A stretch of 64,000 nucleotides of DNA from SHXR01 sp046160305 (GTDB lineage Bacteria > Pseudomonadota > Gammaproteobacteria > Burkholderiales > SG8-39), in the NCBI GenBank assembly GCA_046160305.1, contig JBJXGX010000025.1, forward strand, positions 13,121 to 77,120, written 5' to 3'. Under the pieces are notes generated by a model. That model was not told the origin of the DNA. It searched no databases and saw only the letters and a list, made by a program, of their open reading frames with translations. The position numbers and the translations under genes were made by a program. Shown piece after piece: positions 53,019 to 61,390 of the stretch (positions are counted from its first letter, which is position 1; each line of letters starts with the position of its first letter).

Positions 53019-54092
53019 TCATCGACGAGCGACGCCCAGATATTGCGCCATCCAATCGGCCGACTGGCTTCGATACCGGTGGGGACGGTTGTTGGCATTG
53101 TGACCACCATCCTCAACCATGAGGAGTGTTACCGGGCCTGACACCGATCGTGCGAGACGCTCGGCATGCTCAGGCGGTATCAGGCGATCCTCGCGCCCTG
53201 CCACCAGATAAAGCGGACATCGAATTTCGCGCGCCGCATCGTTCAGGCTCAATGTCGCCGCGTTGCGCCTGGCGTCCGCGTCCGTCTTCGCGTGGCTTCG
53301 CATCTGGAAAGTGATGCGTGAGAGCGGCCCAAGGTGCTCCCAGATCTCGCCAAGATCGAATGGTCCGGAAATACCGATGCATGCCTTGATGCGCTTCTCA
53401 TAGGCGGCCGCGCGCGGTGCATAGTACCCGCCCAGGCTCACGCCCCACATCCCGATTCGCGATGCGTCGAGATCGGCACGTTGCTCGACCCAATCGATCA
53501 CGGCCCGCACCGGCGTCTCGTAGTCGCCCCGAATCGGCAACTCGTATTCGGCTTCACCTTGTCCGGGACCATCAAAAGCGAGGATCGCCATACCGCGATC
53601 AAGAAACGGTGTCTCGTAGGCGTGGAGCTCTTCCTTGGTGGAATCCATGCCGGGGGCCATCACCACTACGGGCGGCTTCGCGACGCCTTCAGGACGACGC
53701 AACACACCCCAGAGCGCCGTTCCCGCGAATGGAATACGAACCCGCTCCCCGGCGGGGCGCAAATGCGGCAGCGCCTCGCGATAACAGTCGACAGCACGCA
53801 TGTGCGCCGCGCGCATCTCTTCGGGATACTGGACGAACACGAACTTTGCGAAGTGGTAGTAAGCACTGGCACGGCAAAGATGCTCGCCCGCGGTGAGTGG
53901 GTGTCCGCTCGACAAGGCTTCGCGCCCAAGCCGTTCGTGCACGGCACCACGCGCGCACCAGGCCTTGCACCAGTCAGCCCAGCGATCGACACTCGCCGTG
54001 ACTTCTTCGAAATCGGTGAGCGAAATGCCGTTCGCGACGAAACGCGGCGCCCAGTGGGCGATGGCGGAGGCGACGAGGGGGTCTTTGGACAT
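53019..54092 (-). CDS. Alpha/beta hydrolase, FrsA/DHPON-hydrolase-like
   Basis: 357 residues. A helical N-terminal lid domain (about 1-110) precedes the hydrolase fold: VVMAPGMDSTKEELHAYE (oxyanion), GVSLGGYYAPRAAAYE (nucleophile Ser), AGREDRLIPPEHAE (acid) and DGGHNANNRPHRYRSQ (His). The architecture matches carbon-carbon bond hydrolases such as 2,6-dihydroxypseudooxynicotine hydrolase. The substrate is uncertain; a ring-cleavage product would fit the neighbourhood. Confidence 0.85.
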   Translation of the reverse strand: MSKDPLVASAIAHWAPRFVANGISLTDFEEVTASVDRWADWCKAWCARGAVHERLGREALSSGHPLTAGEHLCRASAYYHFAKFVFVQYPEEMRAAHMRAVDCYREALPHLRPAGERVRIPFAGTALWGVLRRPEGVAKPPVVVMAPGMDSTKEELHAYETPFLDRGMAILAFDGPGQGEAEYELPIRGDYETPVRAVIDWVEQRADLDASRIGMWGVSLGGYYAPRAAAYEKRIKACIGISGPFDLGEIWEHLGPLSRITFQMRSHAKTDADARRNAATLSLNDAAREIRCPLYLVAGREDRLIPPEHAERLARSVSGPVTLLMVEDGGHNANNRPHRYRSQSADWMAQYLGVARR

Positions 54093-54140
54093 GGATAATT
54101 TCTACGGCAATCTAGCGTCGCAAAATCTACTCACAAATTA

Positions 54141-54290
54141 ACCACGGAGGACACGGAGGAAAGGGAGGGAAGCGGGCAGTCAACGGGGCGGCACCGTGAC
54201 CAGCTGATGCACGTTCAAGCCGGTGGACGACGCACATTGCAACGACTTCTCCGTGTTTCCTCATTTTCCTCCGCGGCCTCCGTGTCCCAT
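54141..54290. repeat. Inverted-repeat element, family 2
   Basis: The left end has two close GGAGG units in ACCACGGAGGACACGGAGG and the right end (about 54261-54288) carries the complementary CCTCCG units, with a unique centre of about 110 bases. It sits between the CoA-transferase B gene and the hydrolase. The pattern resembles dispersed CACGGAGG repeats of many proteobacteria. Confidence 0.6.
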
Positions 54291-54303
54291 TTCTGAGGGA
54301 GCC

Positions 54304-54960
54304 TCAACGTCCGTCGATCAAAGCAACGCCCGTCAACCGCTGCAATTCCTCGAACGCGAGACCCTCGACGATTTCAGTCACCCTGGGTCCGGCCTCGGTG
54401 ATGTCGATGACCGCGAGATCGGTGTACACGCGCTTCACACATCCCACCGCGGTAAGCGGGTACGAACACTTGGCGACCAGTTTCGATTCGCCCTTTTTCG
54501 TGAGGTGCTCCATCATGATGTAGACGGCTTTTGCGCCGACCGCGAGATCCATCGCGCCGCCCACCGCCGGAATCGCGCCCGGTTCGCCGGTCGACCAGTT
54601 GGCAAGATCACCGGTCGTCGATACTTGAAACGCCCCCAATACGCAGATATCGAGATGTCCGCCTCGCATCATGCCGAACGAATCGGCGTGATGAAAAAAT
54701 GCACCACCCGCCAAGAGCGTCACCGGCTCCTTGCCGGCATTGATCAAGTCCCAATCGACGTCCTCGGCTTTGGGCTTGGGCCCCATGCCGAGGATGCCGT
54801 TCTCGCTATGCAGGAGTACGTCGCGATCTTTCGGGAGATAGTCGCCCACCAGGGTCGGGATACCGATCCCGAGGTTGACATACGAGCCCTCGGGAATATC
54901 GCGCGCAACGCGGGCGGCGATCTGTGCGCGATTCAGCTTGGGGATGTTGGTCGCGGTCAT
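54304..54960 (-). CDS. 3-oxoacid CoA-transferase subunit B
   Basis: 218 residues. The catalytic glutamate lies in LLHSENGILGMGP (Glu53); NLGIGIPTLV and GGAMDLAVGAK are conserved. With subunit A it moves CoA from succinyl-CoA to a 3-oxoacid. Given the dioxygenase and maleylacetate reductase, 3-oxoadipate is the likely substrate (PcaJ/CatJ-like); acetoacetate (ScoB/AtoA-like) is the alternative. It overlaps subunit A by ATGA. Confidence 0.92.
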   Translation of the reverse strand: MTATNIPKLNRAQIAARVARDIPEGSYVNLGIGIPTLVGDYLPKDRDVLLHSENGILGMGPKPKAEDVDWDLINAGKEPVTLLAGGAFFHHADSFGMMRGGHLDICVLGAFQVSTTGDLANWSTGEPGAIPAVGGAMDLAVGAKAVYIMMEHLTKKGESKLVAKCSYPLTAVGCVKRVYTDLAVIDITEAGPRVTEIVEGLAFEELQRLTGVALIDGR

Positions 54961-55649
54961 GCGGCCACCTTGCCTTTCTCATTTTGTCGCTCAACGCGCA
55001 CCACGCGTTTTACGTAGATGCCGGGCGTCACCACCAGCTCCGGATCCAGCTCGCCCAATGTGACCAGATCGAACACCTGGGCGATCGTCAGCTTGGCCGC
55101 GGTGGCCATCACCGGCCCGAAGTTCCGCGCGGCCTTTCGATAGGTAAGATTGCCCCACCGGTCCGCGCACTCGGCCTTGATGAGCGCAAGGTCCGCGTGA
55201 ATCGGATACTCGAGCACGTACTGCCGGCCGTTCATGAGGCGCGTCTCCTTGCCCTTGGCGAGCTCGGTGCCGTAGCCGGTCGGGGTGAAGAACGCGCCGA
55301 TTCCGGCTCCCGCGGCACGAATGCGTTCGGCCAGATTGCCCTGGGGCACGAGCTCAAGCTCGAGCTTTCCAGCGCGATACAGTTCGTCGAAAACATACGA
55401 ATCGGCCTGGCGGGGAAACGAACACAGGATCTTGCGGACGCGCCCCGACTTGAGGAGCGCCGCTATACCCGTTTCACCGTTGCCGGCGTTGTTGCAGACG
55501 ATCGTGAGGTCACGCGCCTTCTGGTCGATCAATCCATCGATCAGCTCATGCGGCTGGCCGGCGCCACCGAATCCTCCGATGAGGACGGTCGCCCCGTCTT
55601 GAATACCGGCCAAAGCCGCTGCGACCGACTCGACTATTTTATTGATCAT
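54957..55649 (-). CDS. 3-oxoacid CoA-transferase subunit A
   Basis: 230 residues. The CoA-binding glycine motif is LIGGFGGAGQPHELIDGL near the N-terminus; later VPQGNLAERIRAAGAGIGAF and FFTPTGYGTELAKGKE are typical. It forms the heteromer with subunit B encoded directly downstream. First gene of this operon. Confidence 0.92.
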   Translation of the reverse strand: MINKIVESVAAALAGIQDGATVLIGGFGGAGQPHELIDGLIDQKARDLTIVCNNAGNGETGIAALLKSGRVRKILCSFPRQADSYVFDELYRAGKLELELVPQGNLAERIRAAGAGIGAFFTPTGYGTELAKGKETRLMNGRQYVLEYPIHADLALIKAECADRWGNLTYRKAARNFGPVMATAAKLTIAQVFDLVTLGELDPELVVTPGIYVKRVVRVERQNEKGKVAA

Positions 55650-55750
55650 CTGATCACTCCGTGGCCGGCCAAGGCCGACGACGAGATGCGGATCCGGAAA
55701 AGCGGCTATTTTGCAGGAAACTCGGGTTCTCCGGGGGCTGACACGCAGCT

Positions 55751-55777
55751 TGATATATGATGATATATAGGTATATC
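55751..55777 (+). promoter_or_regulatory. Phased AT-rich repeats, candidate RHH operator
   Basis: TGATATAT occurs at 55751-55758 and 55761-55768, exactly ten bases apart, and a related TATAT unit follows about one turn later. The block lies about 20-45 bases before the RHH gene. Helically phased short repeats like this are typical autoregulatory sites of ribbon-helix-helix proteins. Confidence 0.5.
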
Positions 55778-55795
55778 GATGATGAGGTCACCCTG

Positions 55796-56077
55796 ATGCC
55801 GACCATGGAGCTCACACAGGTCTACCTTGAGCCCGGCCAGAAAAAGGCGTTGCGGCAGCGGGCAAAAACCAACGGTAGCACCTTGGCGCATGAGGCCCGG
55901 CGCGCCATAGACGCCTACCTGGCGGGGGTGAGCCCGCACGAACTCGACGTGCTCGACGGTGCCACGCGAGAAGCGCAAAAAAATCTGCTGGCGATGGCTG
56001 CGGACCTTGAACGAGTCAACGCGAAGCTCGATGCCGTTTTCGCCGAAATGGGTAAGTCCCCTGGGCGCCGAGCATAA
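55796..56077 (+). CDS. Ribbon-helix-helix/antitoxin-like small protein
   Basis: 93 residues from ATG 55796 (GAGG eight bases upstream). The N-terminal part has a strand (TMELTQVYLEPGQ) then two helices (KKALRQRAKTNGSTLAHEARRAIDAYL), the RHH plan. The C-terminal half is a long charged helix, possibly a coiled coil. It lies downstream of phased AT-rich repeats and two bases before the next gene. Antitoxin-like by architecture; the partner gene does not look like a known toxin. Confidence 0.7.
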   Translation: MPTMELTQVYLEPGQKKALRQRAKTNGSTLAHEARRAIDAYLAGVSPHELDVLDGATREAQKNLLAMAADLERVNAKLDAVFAEMGKSPGRRA

Positions 56078-56079
56078 TC

Positions 56080-56277
56080 GTGAGTGTGATAACCGAGCTG
56101 TTGGATCGGCTTTCCGGAATCGCCATCGTGAAAGAACGGCTGTCGGAGACCCTCCGGCGCGTCGAGCAACTTGGTGAGCGGGTGTTGGAGCATGACCGGC
56201 GGCTCACACGTATCGAGACGGTTGCCGAGATCTCAATGCGGAGCCCGAAGCCTGCTCTTAGGCCGCAGAAAAAATAA
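56080..56277 (+). CDS. Small coiled-coil protein, partner of the RHH gene
   Basis: 65 residues from GTG 56080. It is almost entirely a predicted helix with heptad-like leucines and valines (LLDRLSGI, RLSETLRRVEQLGERVLEHDRRL) and a basic tail. No toxin motif is seen. The two-base gap to the RHH gene implies coupled translation. It may be a structural partner rather than a toxin. Confidence 0.55.
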   Translation: MSVITELLDRLSGIAIVKERLSETLRRVEQLGERVLEHDRRLTRIETVAEISMRSPKPALRPQKK

Positions 56278-56408
56278 TCGGTGGCATCGGTGGCAATGGG
56301 CCGCGCAGACCTGCATCGGCCTCGCTTCGACCGGGCATCCCGCGCACTTCATATCGGACGCTAGAATCGCGGGCGCCGGATGTCGCGACAATAAAGGAGC
56401 AAGCAAGC

Positions 56409-56996
56409 GTGGCCATCGAGGTGAACGCCCCGGAATTCAGGGGACTCGTCGACGAGGAGGCGGTCGTCGAGCGACTGTGTACCGGTTTCAATTTCACCGA
56501 GGGCCCGATCCGGAACCCGAAGGAGCAGTGCCTCTATTTCAGTGACATGCCCGGTGACGTACGCCGGCGCTGGAGCGAGAAGGCAGGCGTGGTCGAGATG
56601 CGACGGCCCGCGAATAAATGCAACGGCATGACCTACGATGCTGCGGGCAATCTGTATGTTTGCGAACACGCCACGAGCAAGCTGATCATGGAAACCCCAT
56701 CGGGGGACCGCAAGGTCGTCGCTTCGCATTGGCAGGGGAAAGAGCTCAACAGTCCCAATGATGTCGTGCTGCGATCGGACCGGTTGATCTATTTCAGCGA
56801 CCCGATTTATGGCCGGGTGCCGGTGTTCGGCATCGAGCGCAGCCTGGCGTTGAGCTTCCAGGGCGTGTACCGGGTGGGCACCGATGGCAAGCTGCACCTG
56901 GAGTCCGACGATTTCGAGGCACCGAACGGACTCTGCCTTTCACCCGACGAGAAGACGCTCTATGTCAACGATTCCGCGCGGGCGCGCTCGCGGTAA
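56409..56996 (+). pseudogene. SMP-30/gluconolactonase-type gene, truncated at 3' end
   Basis: GTG start with AAAGGAGC upstream; 195 residues. The first about 189 align with SMP-30/gluconolactonase proteins: FTEGPIRNPKEQCLYFSD, NKCNGMTYDAAGNLYVCEH, LNSPNDVVLRSDRLIYFSDP and APNGLCLSPDEKTLYVND. These proteins are normally about 300 residues, so the last third of the propeller is missing. The reading ends in RARSR and a stop exactly where a fragment of an oppositely oriented flavin oxidoreductase gene begins. The gene was probably cut by a deletion and is likely inactive. Confidence 0.8.
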
Positions 56997-57130
56997 TACG
57001 CGGTCGCCATGTCGGTCAGTACACCACCATCGGTCCAGGTCGGGCAGGTCGGCGGGAAGACGATCCGATTGCGAATCTTGGTATTGCGAATCCGCCATTC
57101 CGAAAACAGCTTGGGATAACTTGACGACAA
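56960..57130 (-). pseudogene. 5' fragment of an Old Yellow Enzyme-type NADH:flavin oxidoreductase
   Basis: A 56-codon frame starting at TTG 57130 with GGGGGAG five bases upstream. It reads KLFSEWRIRNTKIRNRIVFP, then PTCPTW and GVLTDMATAYYRERARA, which is the unmistakable start of 2,4-dienoyl-CoA reductase/OYE family enzymes. The remaining about 300 or more residues are absent: after YYRERARA the frame meets the SMP-30 gene and stops. It shares its breakpoint with the truncated gene facing it. Confidence 0.72.
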
Positions 57131-57452
57131 AAGGCTCCCCCGGAAAACACGACGCGTTTGCAGCTAGTCTCAAGCGGCGGCGGATCGTAGCATCAATACA
57201 AATGGAGCCTGACCTGAACGGCGCTTACTTAAGCCAGCTGAACGATTTTCAAGCCGTCCTCTCGCTCGAGGGCATGATAAACGGCGTCCCCGCCCTGTCG
57301 TTCTTGGTCTGAAGCGATTGACCGTTCGCCCTGAGCCTGTCGAAGGGTGAATGCCGGAGGGTCGGCGCGCGAACCATCGCGGGCCGTCGGCACGCCTGCG
57401 TTCCCCTTCGACAAGCTCAGGGCGAACGGAGGCCGCGCAATTCTGACCGGGG
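57131..57452. other. Intergenic remnant region with inverted repeat
   Basis: 322 bases between the flavin oxidoreductase fragment and maleylacetate reductase. A short minus-strand frame ending at 57229 reads VYHALEREDGLKIVQLA before its stop, which looks like the natural end of a lost protein, but I cannot name it. The inverted-repeat element of family 3 occupies 57322-57429. Confidence 0.4.
57322..57429. repeat. Inverted-repeat element, family 3
   Basis: Two 26-base arms, 57322-57347 and 57404-57429, are complementary at 25 of 26 positions, with a 56-base centre. The arms contain TTCGACAAGCTCAGG, the core of a dispersed repeat found in many proteobacterial genomes. It lies just past the end of the maleylacetate reductase gene and next to the deletion scar. 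Confidence 0.8.
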
Positions 57453-58511
57453 TCAGTCCGGCCGCCGCCCGAAATAGGCATCGTCCAACAACTTGCGGAT
57501 CCCGTTGCGTTCGATCGGTCGTGGATTCCAGTACGGCGACTGCGTCGCCATTTCCGCGGCGCGATCCAGCGCCGATTGCTTCATGCCCAAATCTTTCAAT
57601 GCAATCGGCGCCCCAAGCGATTTCGCGAGATCGAAAAGACCCTGTGCCGCATTCGCACACCCGAGCGCACGCGCGGCGCGCTGCATCGCATCAGGCGCGG
57701 CCTGCGCGTTGTACGCAGTCGCATGGGGAAGGACGATCGTATGGGTTTCCGCGTGCGGCAGATTCCAGGTCCCGCCCAACGTATGGCAAAGCTTGTGATG
57801 CAACGCCATGCCCACTGAACCGAGCGCGGTGCCGCAGAGCCACGCGCCGTAGAGGCAATTGGCGCGCGCATCCGCATCGGAAGGATTCTTTACGACAATG
57901 GGCAGTCCCAGCGCCAATGCACGCACACCTTCCTCGGCTATTAATGACATGATCGGATTCGCATCCTGCGCATACAACGCCTCGATGGCATGCGCGATCG
58001 CGTTCATCCCGCTCGTTGCCGACAGCTTTGCAGGCAGCGACAGTGTGAGATCGGGATCGTAGATCACGACCTTCGGCAGAACGCGCGCATCCTTCCCGGT
58101 CTTCTTGATGCCGCCTTCGGTGATCCCCCAGATCGGCGTCACCTCCGAGCCGGCGTAGGTGGTCGGAATCGCGATGATCGGCAGCGACGATTCCAGCGCG
58201 ATCGCCTTGCCGAGTCCGGTCGTTGAGCCGCCACCGATCGTCACCGCGCAGTCAGCTCCGAGCTTGGTCGCCAGCGCCCGCGCTTCCCGGGCAGTCTCGA
58301 TCGGGACGTGCATGACGGCTCGGTCGAAGATGCCGGCACAGCGGTCGCCGAGACGGGCGGCGATGGACGCGGCGTCGGCTTTCTGGTCGGGGGTCGAAAG
58401 TACCAGCGCGCGCTTCGCGCCGAGGCGATCGATCTCGGGGACGAGTTGATCGAGGGAGTCTGCGCCGAAGACGACGCGGTAGGGGAGGCCGGTGTAGGTG
58501 AATGGAGACAT
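57453..58511 (-). CDS. Maleylacetate reductase (iron-type alcohol dehydrogenase fold)
   Basis: 352 residues. N-terminal nucleotide-binding half with TIGGGSTTGLGKAIAL, then IPTTYAGSEVTPIWGIT and the helical half with ALHHKLCHTLGGTWNLPHAETH. These are typical of maleylacetate reductases (MacA/TftE/GraC types). It reduces maleylacetate to 3-oxoadipate, the step after hydroxyquinol cleavage. The gene is transcribed alone, toward the scar region. Confidence 0.9.
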   Translation of the reverse strand: MSPFTYTGLPYRVVFGADSLDQLVPEIDRLGAKRALVLSTPDQKADAASIAARLGDRCAGIFDRAVMHVPIETAREARALATKLGADCAVTIGGGSTTGLGKAIALESSLPIIAIPTTYAGSEVTPIWGITEGGIKKTGKDARVLPKVVIYDPDLTLSLPAKLSATSGMNAIAHAIEALYAQDANPIMSLIAEEGVRALALGLPIVVKNPSDADARANCLYGAWLCGTALGSVGMALHHKLCHTLGGTWNLPHAETHTIVLPHATAYNAQAAPDAMQRAARALGCANAAQGLFDLAKSLGAPIALKDLGMKQSALDRAAEMATQSPYWNPRPIERNGIRKLLDDAYFGRRPD

Positions 58512-58613
58512 GGTTGCTCAGAAGCCTTTCTCAGCGCGACCCGTGGATCGTAGCTGATATCGCCATGCGGCTCTCATGGCTACAATGCGCGTTCCTCGTG
58601 GGGGGCACACAGG

Positions 58614-59105
58614 ATGGCAGCAGGCGGCGTTGCCGCGCAACCTTCGATCGAAGGCCTGCGCCGAATCAAATTGCTTCAGGGCCTATCGGATGCCGAGCTC
58701 ACTCGCATCGCGAGTGTTTGCGCGTGGTCGCGCCATCGCGCTGATCCGGATGTCCAGATCATTTCCCGTGAAGCCGGCGACCAGGACGTCTACTTCATCG
58801 TTTCCGGTCGCGTCCGTGTGGGCGTGTTCACACACGATTTCGAGCGTCAGATCACCTTCCGCGACTTGCCCGCCGGAGAGTACTTCGGCGAGCTCGCGGC
58901 AATCGATGGAGCGCCGCGCGCGGCCAATATTTCCGCCGTGGAGGAAACCGTGCTCGCACGGGTCGCTGGACGCGACTTCATGCGACTCGTCGACGAGCAT
59001 GCGAAAGTGCGCGGCAATCTCCTGCCGACACCATTCGCCCGTCCCCTTGGCGATTCGATTGACATGTGTTGCTTTGGTATGGATCGCACGCCGAGTGTTG
59101 CTTGA
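58614..59105 (+). pseudogene. Crp-like regulator with decayed C-terminus
   Basis: 163 residues remain. The cyclic-nucleotide-binding domain is intact (LLQGLSDAELTRIASVC, DQDVYFIVSGRVRVGV, GEYFGELAAIDGAPRAANI). After KVRGNLL the frame loses similarity and stops. In other frames of 59040-59250 scraps recalling HAE, GREGPTQTIN and AIRWVASVHIR can be read; these are like the HTH part of the related gene at 59372, suggesting several frameshifts. A purposely HTH-less CNBD protein is the alternative. Confidence 0.65.
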
Positions 59106-59371
59106 GTCAAGACCCATTATCGGCCCGACTCGGACGTGAGGGACCTACCCAAACGATTAATAGACGGCGACGCGATTCGATGGGTCGCGAGCGTTCATAT
59201 ACGACCGCTTTCGGATCGAGGAGGCAAGCCAATAGCGCATTCACACTCCGCTCCGATGGTGCGACTTAGGAATCGCTAGCGAATGTGATCCACACGCGAC
59301 CAACGCTTACTCGGTCGAGGCAACCTTTGGCGTACCCCGCTTCGCCGTTCGTTCGCACAATCACTCAACAC

Positions 59372-60088
59372 TCAATTCGAATTCCGCACATCCTCCACCA
59401 ACTTCTCTAACGTCTTTACATCGTGAACGACCAGCACACTCCCGTCTCGTTCGATCAGACCTTGTTTCGTCAATGCCGAAAGCTCGCGCGTAACCTGCTC
59501 CCGGTAGGTGCTGACCTGGCTCGCGATGTCGGTGTGCTTCGGCGCGGGATCAATCCTGGCGACGTTGTTCGAAATTCCCGCCAGCCTCGCAAGGCGAAGA
59601 ATCTCCGCGTGAACACGATTTTGAACGCCCAAGGTACTCAAGTCGTACACGCGATCGGAGAGATCGCGAATCAATCGCACGAGCCGCAGGATCACGCATT
59701 CGGCGACGTTTGGATACTTGAGCATCAGGGCGCGAAATTCATCCGGCGGCAACGTAGCGATGAGCGAGTCTTCGATCGCGACAATGTCCGCAGAGCGTGG
59801 AAGCCCGTCGAGCGCGGCAAGATCCCCGATCCACTCCCCGGCGCCAACTTCCCGGAAGGCCGTAAGTCGCCCGCCGGGTGACAGCACTCTCACCCGCACC
59901 TTGCCGCCGACGATCAGATAGACGTCGCGATCGGTCGCTTCTTTGGCGATAACAAGCTGGTCCGGCGCGAACCTTCGCCAACCACATCGCCGCAACAGGG
60001 TTTCGAGAACGTCGTCCGGCAACCCGGCGAATAGATTGATGCCCCGCAATCCGAGGATGGATGGCTGAACCTTTGGGTCTCGTGTCAT
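59372..60088 (-). CDS. Crp/Fnr family transcription regulator
   Basis: 238 residues from ATG 60088. CNBD at about 15-130 (INLFAGLPDDVLETLLRRC, DVYLIVGGKVRVRVL, GEWIGDLAALDGLPRSADI), then the long dimer helix (VILRLVRLIRDLSDRVYDL) and an HTH at about 185-235 (DIASQVSTYREQVTRELSALTKQGLIERDG). No Fe-S cysteines as in Fnr, so it is a Crp-like sensor. It is related to the decayed gene facing it and lies opposite to a LuxR-type gene; it may control the catabolic genes nearby. Confidence 0.9.
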   Translation of the reverse strand: MTRDPKVQPSILGLRGINLFAGLPDDVLETLLRRCGWRRFAPDQLVIAKEATDRDVYLIVGGKVRVRVLSPGGRLTAFREVGAGEWIGDLAALDGLPRSADIVAIEDSLIATLPPDEFRALMLKYPNVAECVILRLVRLIRDLSDRVYDLSTLGVQNRVHAEILRLARLAGISNNVARIDPAPKHTDIASQVSTYREQVTRELSALTKQGLIERDGSVLVVHDVKTLEKLVEDVRNSN

Positions 60089-60450
60089 CGCCTTGGGGCC
60101 TGAAAATTTAGGTACGGGCCGTTGTGACCTTGCGCTTCTATCACTTTCCCGAAGGGCGTGCATACCTCGGCCAGGTGCTTCGGCGAGAAACACTATCAAT
60201 GCGGCCGGAGGCATTGCGCCTCGCACTCACGAACATCCTGGTACGCGTGCGTATGCGCACCACAGTTGGTTTCGATTCGCCTTTCCAGTGCGTATCCGCA
60301 CCTCGCGTCGCCCAGCTACTTTCTATAGTTCGCTCAGCCCGCTCATTCGCCCTTCACGGCTTTCGATTCGACAGTGAAGGGGCAGGCGGATGCAACTGAA
60401 CCTTTCCGACTCGTTCAAAGACAGACGGAGACTTCTCAAGGGAGCGCAAA
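60089..60450. other. Divergent intergenic region between regulators
   Basis: 362 bases between the Crp-type gene (minus) and the LuxR-type gene (plus). A plus-strand frame of 91 codons (60124-60399) is open but has no recognisable feature. Promoters of both regulators should lie here. Confidence 0.35.
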
Positions 60451-60840
60451 ATGTCCGAGCCACATTCCAGTTTATTCCACAGCTTCACAGACGGATGGTC
60501 GAGTACGGTGCGAAACTCGGGCATTCACCTCACCGCCCGCCAACGCGATGTGCTCCGGCTGCTCTGCGAGGGCATGTCGAACAAGTTGATCTCGCGTGCG
60601 CTCAATATTTCGGCAGCCACCGTGAAGGTCCATGTCAGCAGCATCTTTCGCGCACTTGACGTGTCGAGCCGCCTAGAGGCGGTCGTGGCCGCGCGGGCAC
60701 TCGGGATGATTCCCGCTGCCAGCCGTCCACTGGACCACGTCGTTCGGAATCCTTCGTTTCCGAGTCCGGTTGGTCGGCTCATGCTCGAGCAGCTCGGTCT
60801 GCAGCCACGCTTGGTCAGCCAGTTAGCCGACGCGGAATGA
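60451..60840 (+). CDS. LuxR-type HTH regulator without receiver domain
   Basis: 129 residues. Only the DNA-binding part is present: LTARQRDVLRLLCEGMSNKLISRALNISAATVKVHVSSIFRALDV in the middle (about 27-75), with a short N-terminal and a 45-residue C-terminal extension. No receiver, autoinducer or ATPase domain precedes it. GGGAG lies seven bases before ATG 60451. The target genes are unknown. Confidence 0.85.
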   Translation: MSEPHSSLFHSFTDGWSSTVRNSGIHLTARQRDVLRLLCEGMSNKLISRALNISAATVKVHVSSIFRALDVSSRLEAVVAARALGMIPAASRPLDHVVRNPSFPSPVGRLMLEQLGLQPRLVSQLADAE

Positions 60841-61390
60841 GTTGAACCGGGGGCCTGTGCCCTGCACGTTCGTCGGAGTGGACGCGCCTTGAGGTGCGTT
60901 CACGCACCGACACAAGCTTGCGGTCCGGAGACACTCATGCGCATGGGCCAACCGTGGCACGAAATCTCGGTCGGCCTGACTGAGGCCGACCATGAAATCA
61001 CGAGGGCTACAATCCAAGCGTCCGAGCCGCCCAAAATCGCGAACGCCCTGGAACGAGCGGGCTTCCTTCGTTCTCTATGCCGAAGAACAAATCGCGAGAT
61101 CGAAACGGGGCGGCCCGCAAACGGTCGTGACTCGCATCGTTTGCCACCATCTCGAATCGGGCCGCCAGCGCAGTTGGCGACTGACAAATCTTGATCGATT
61201 GCCCGCATGGATCGCCCACATGCTGAAGACTGATCGCGCCAATCGCCCCGACGAATCGACGCCTTCGCTCTGACGAGCGGTGATCCGAGTGCGGCGCGGC
61301 ATTTCTGCACGTCCTGTCGCATCCCTCGGGGAATAGCCGGCGCGTCCAGGTGTTAACTTGAGTATCGACATTTCGCGATAGCATCGCGGA
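60841..61390. other. Intergenic region upstream of the sigma factor
   Basis: 550 bases. Short frames exist on both strands; the plus frame 60992-61273 (93 codons, Arg-rich) is the most protein-like but has no recognisable motif or ribosome binding site. I make no gene call here. Confidence 0.35.

Noticed and set aside
60900..61322. 140-codon minus-strand frame in the gap before the sigma factor
   Set aside because: No ribosome binding site, no motif, Arg/Ser-rich shadow-like composition; competing frames on the other strand are equally weak.
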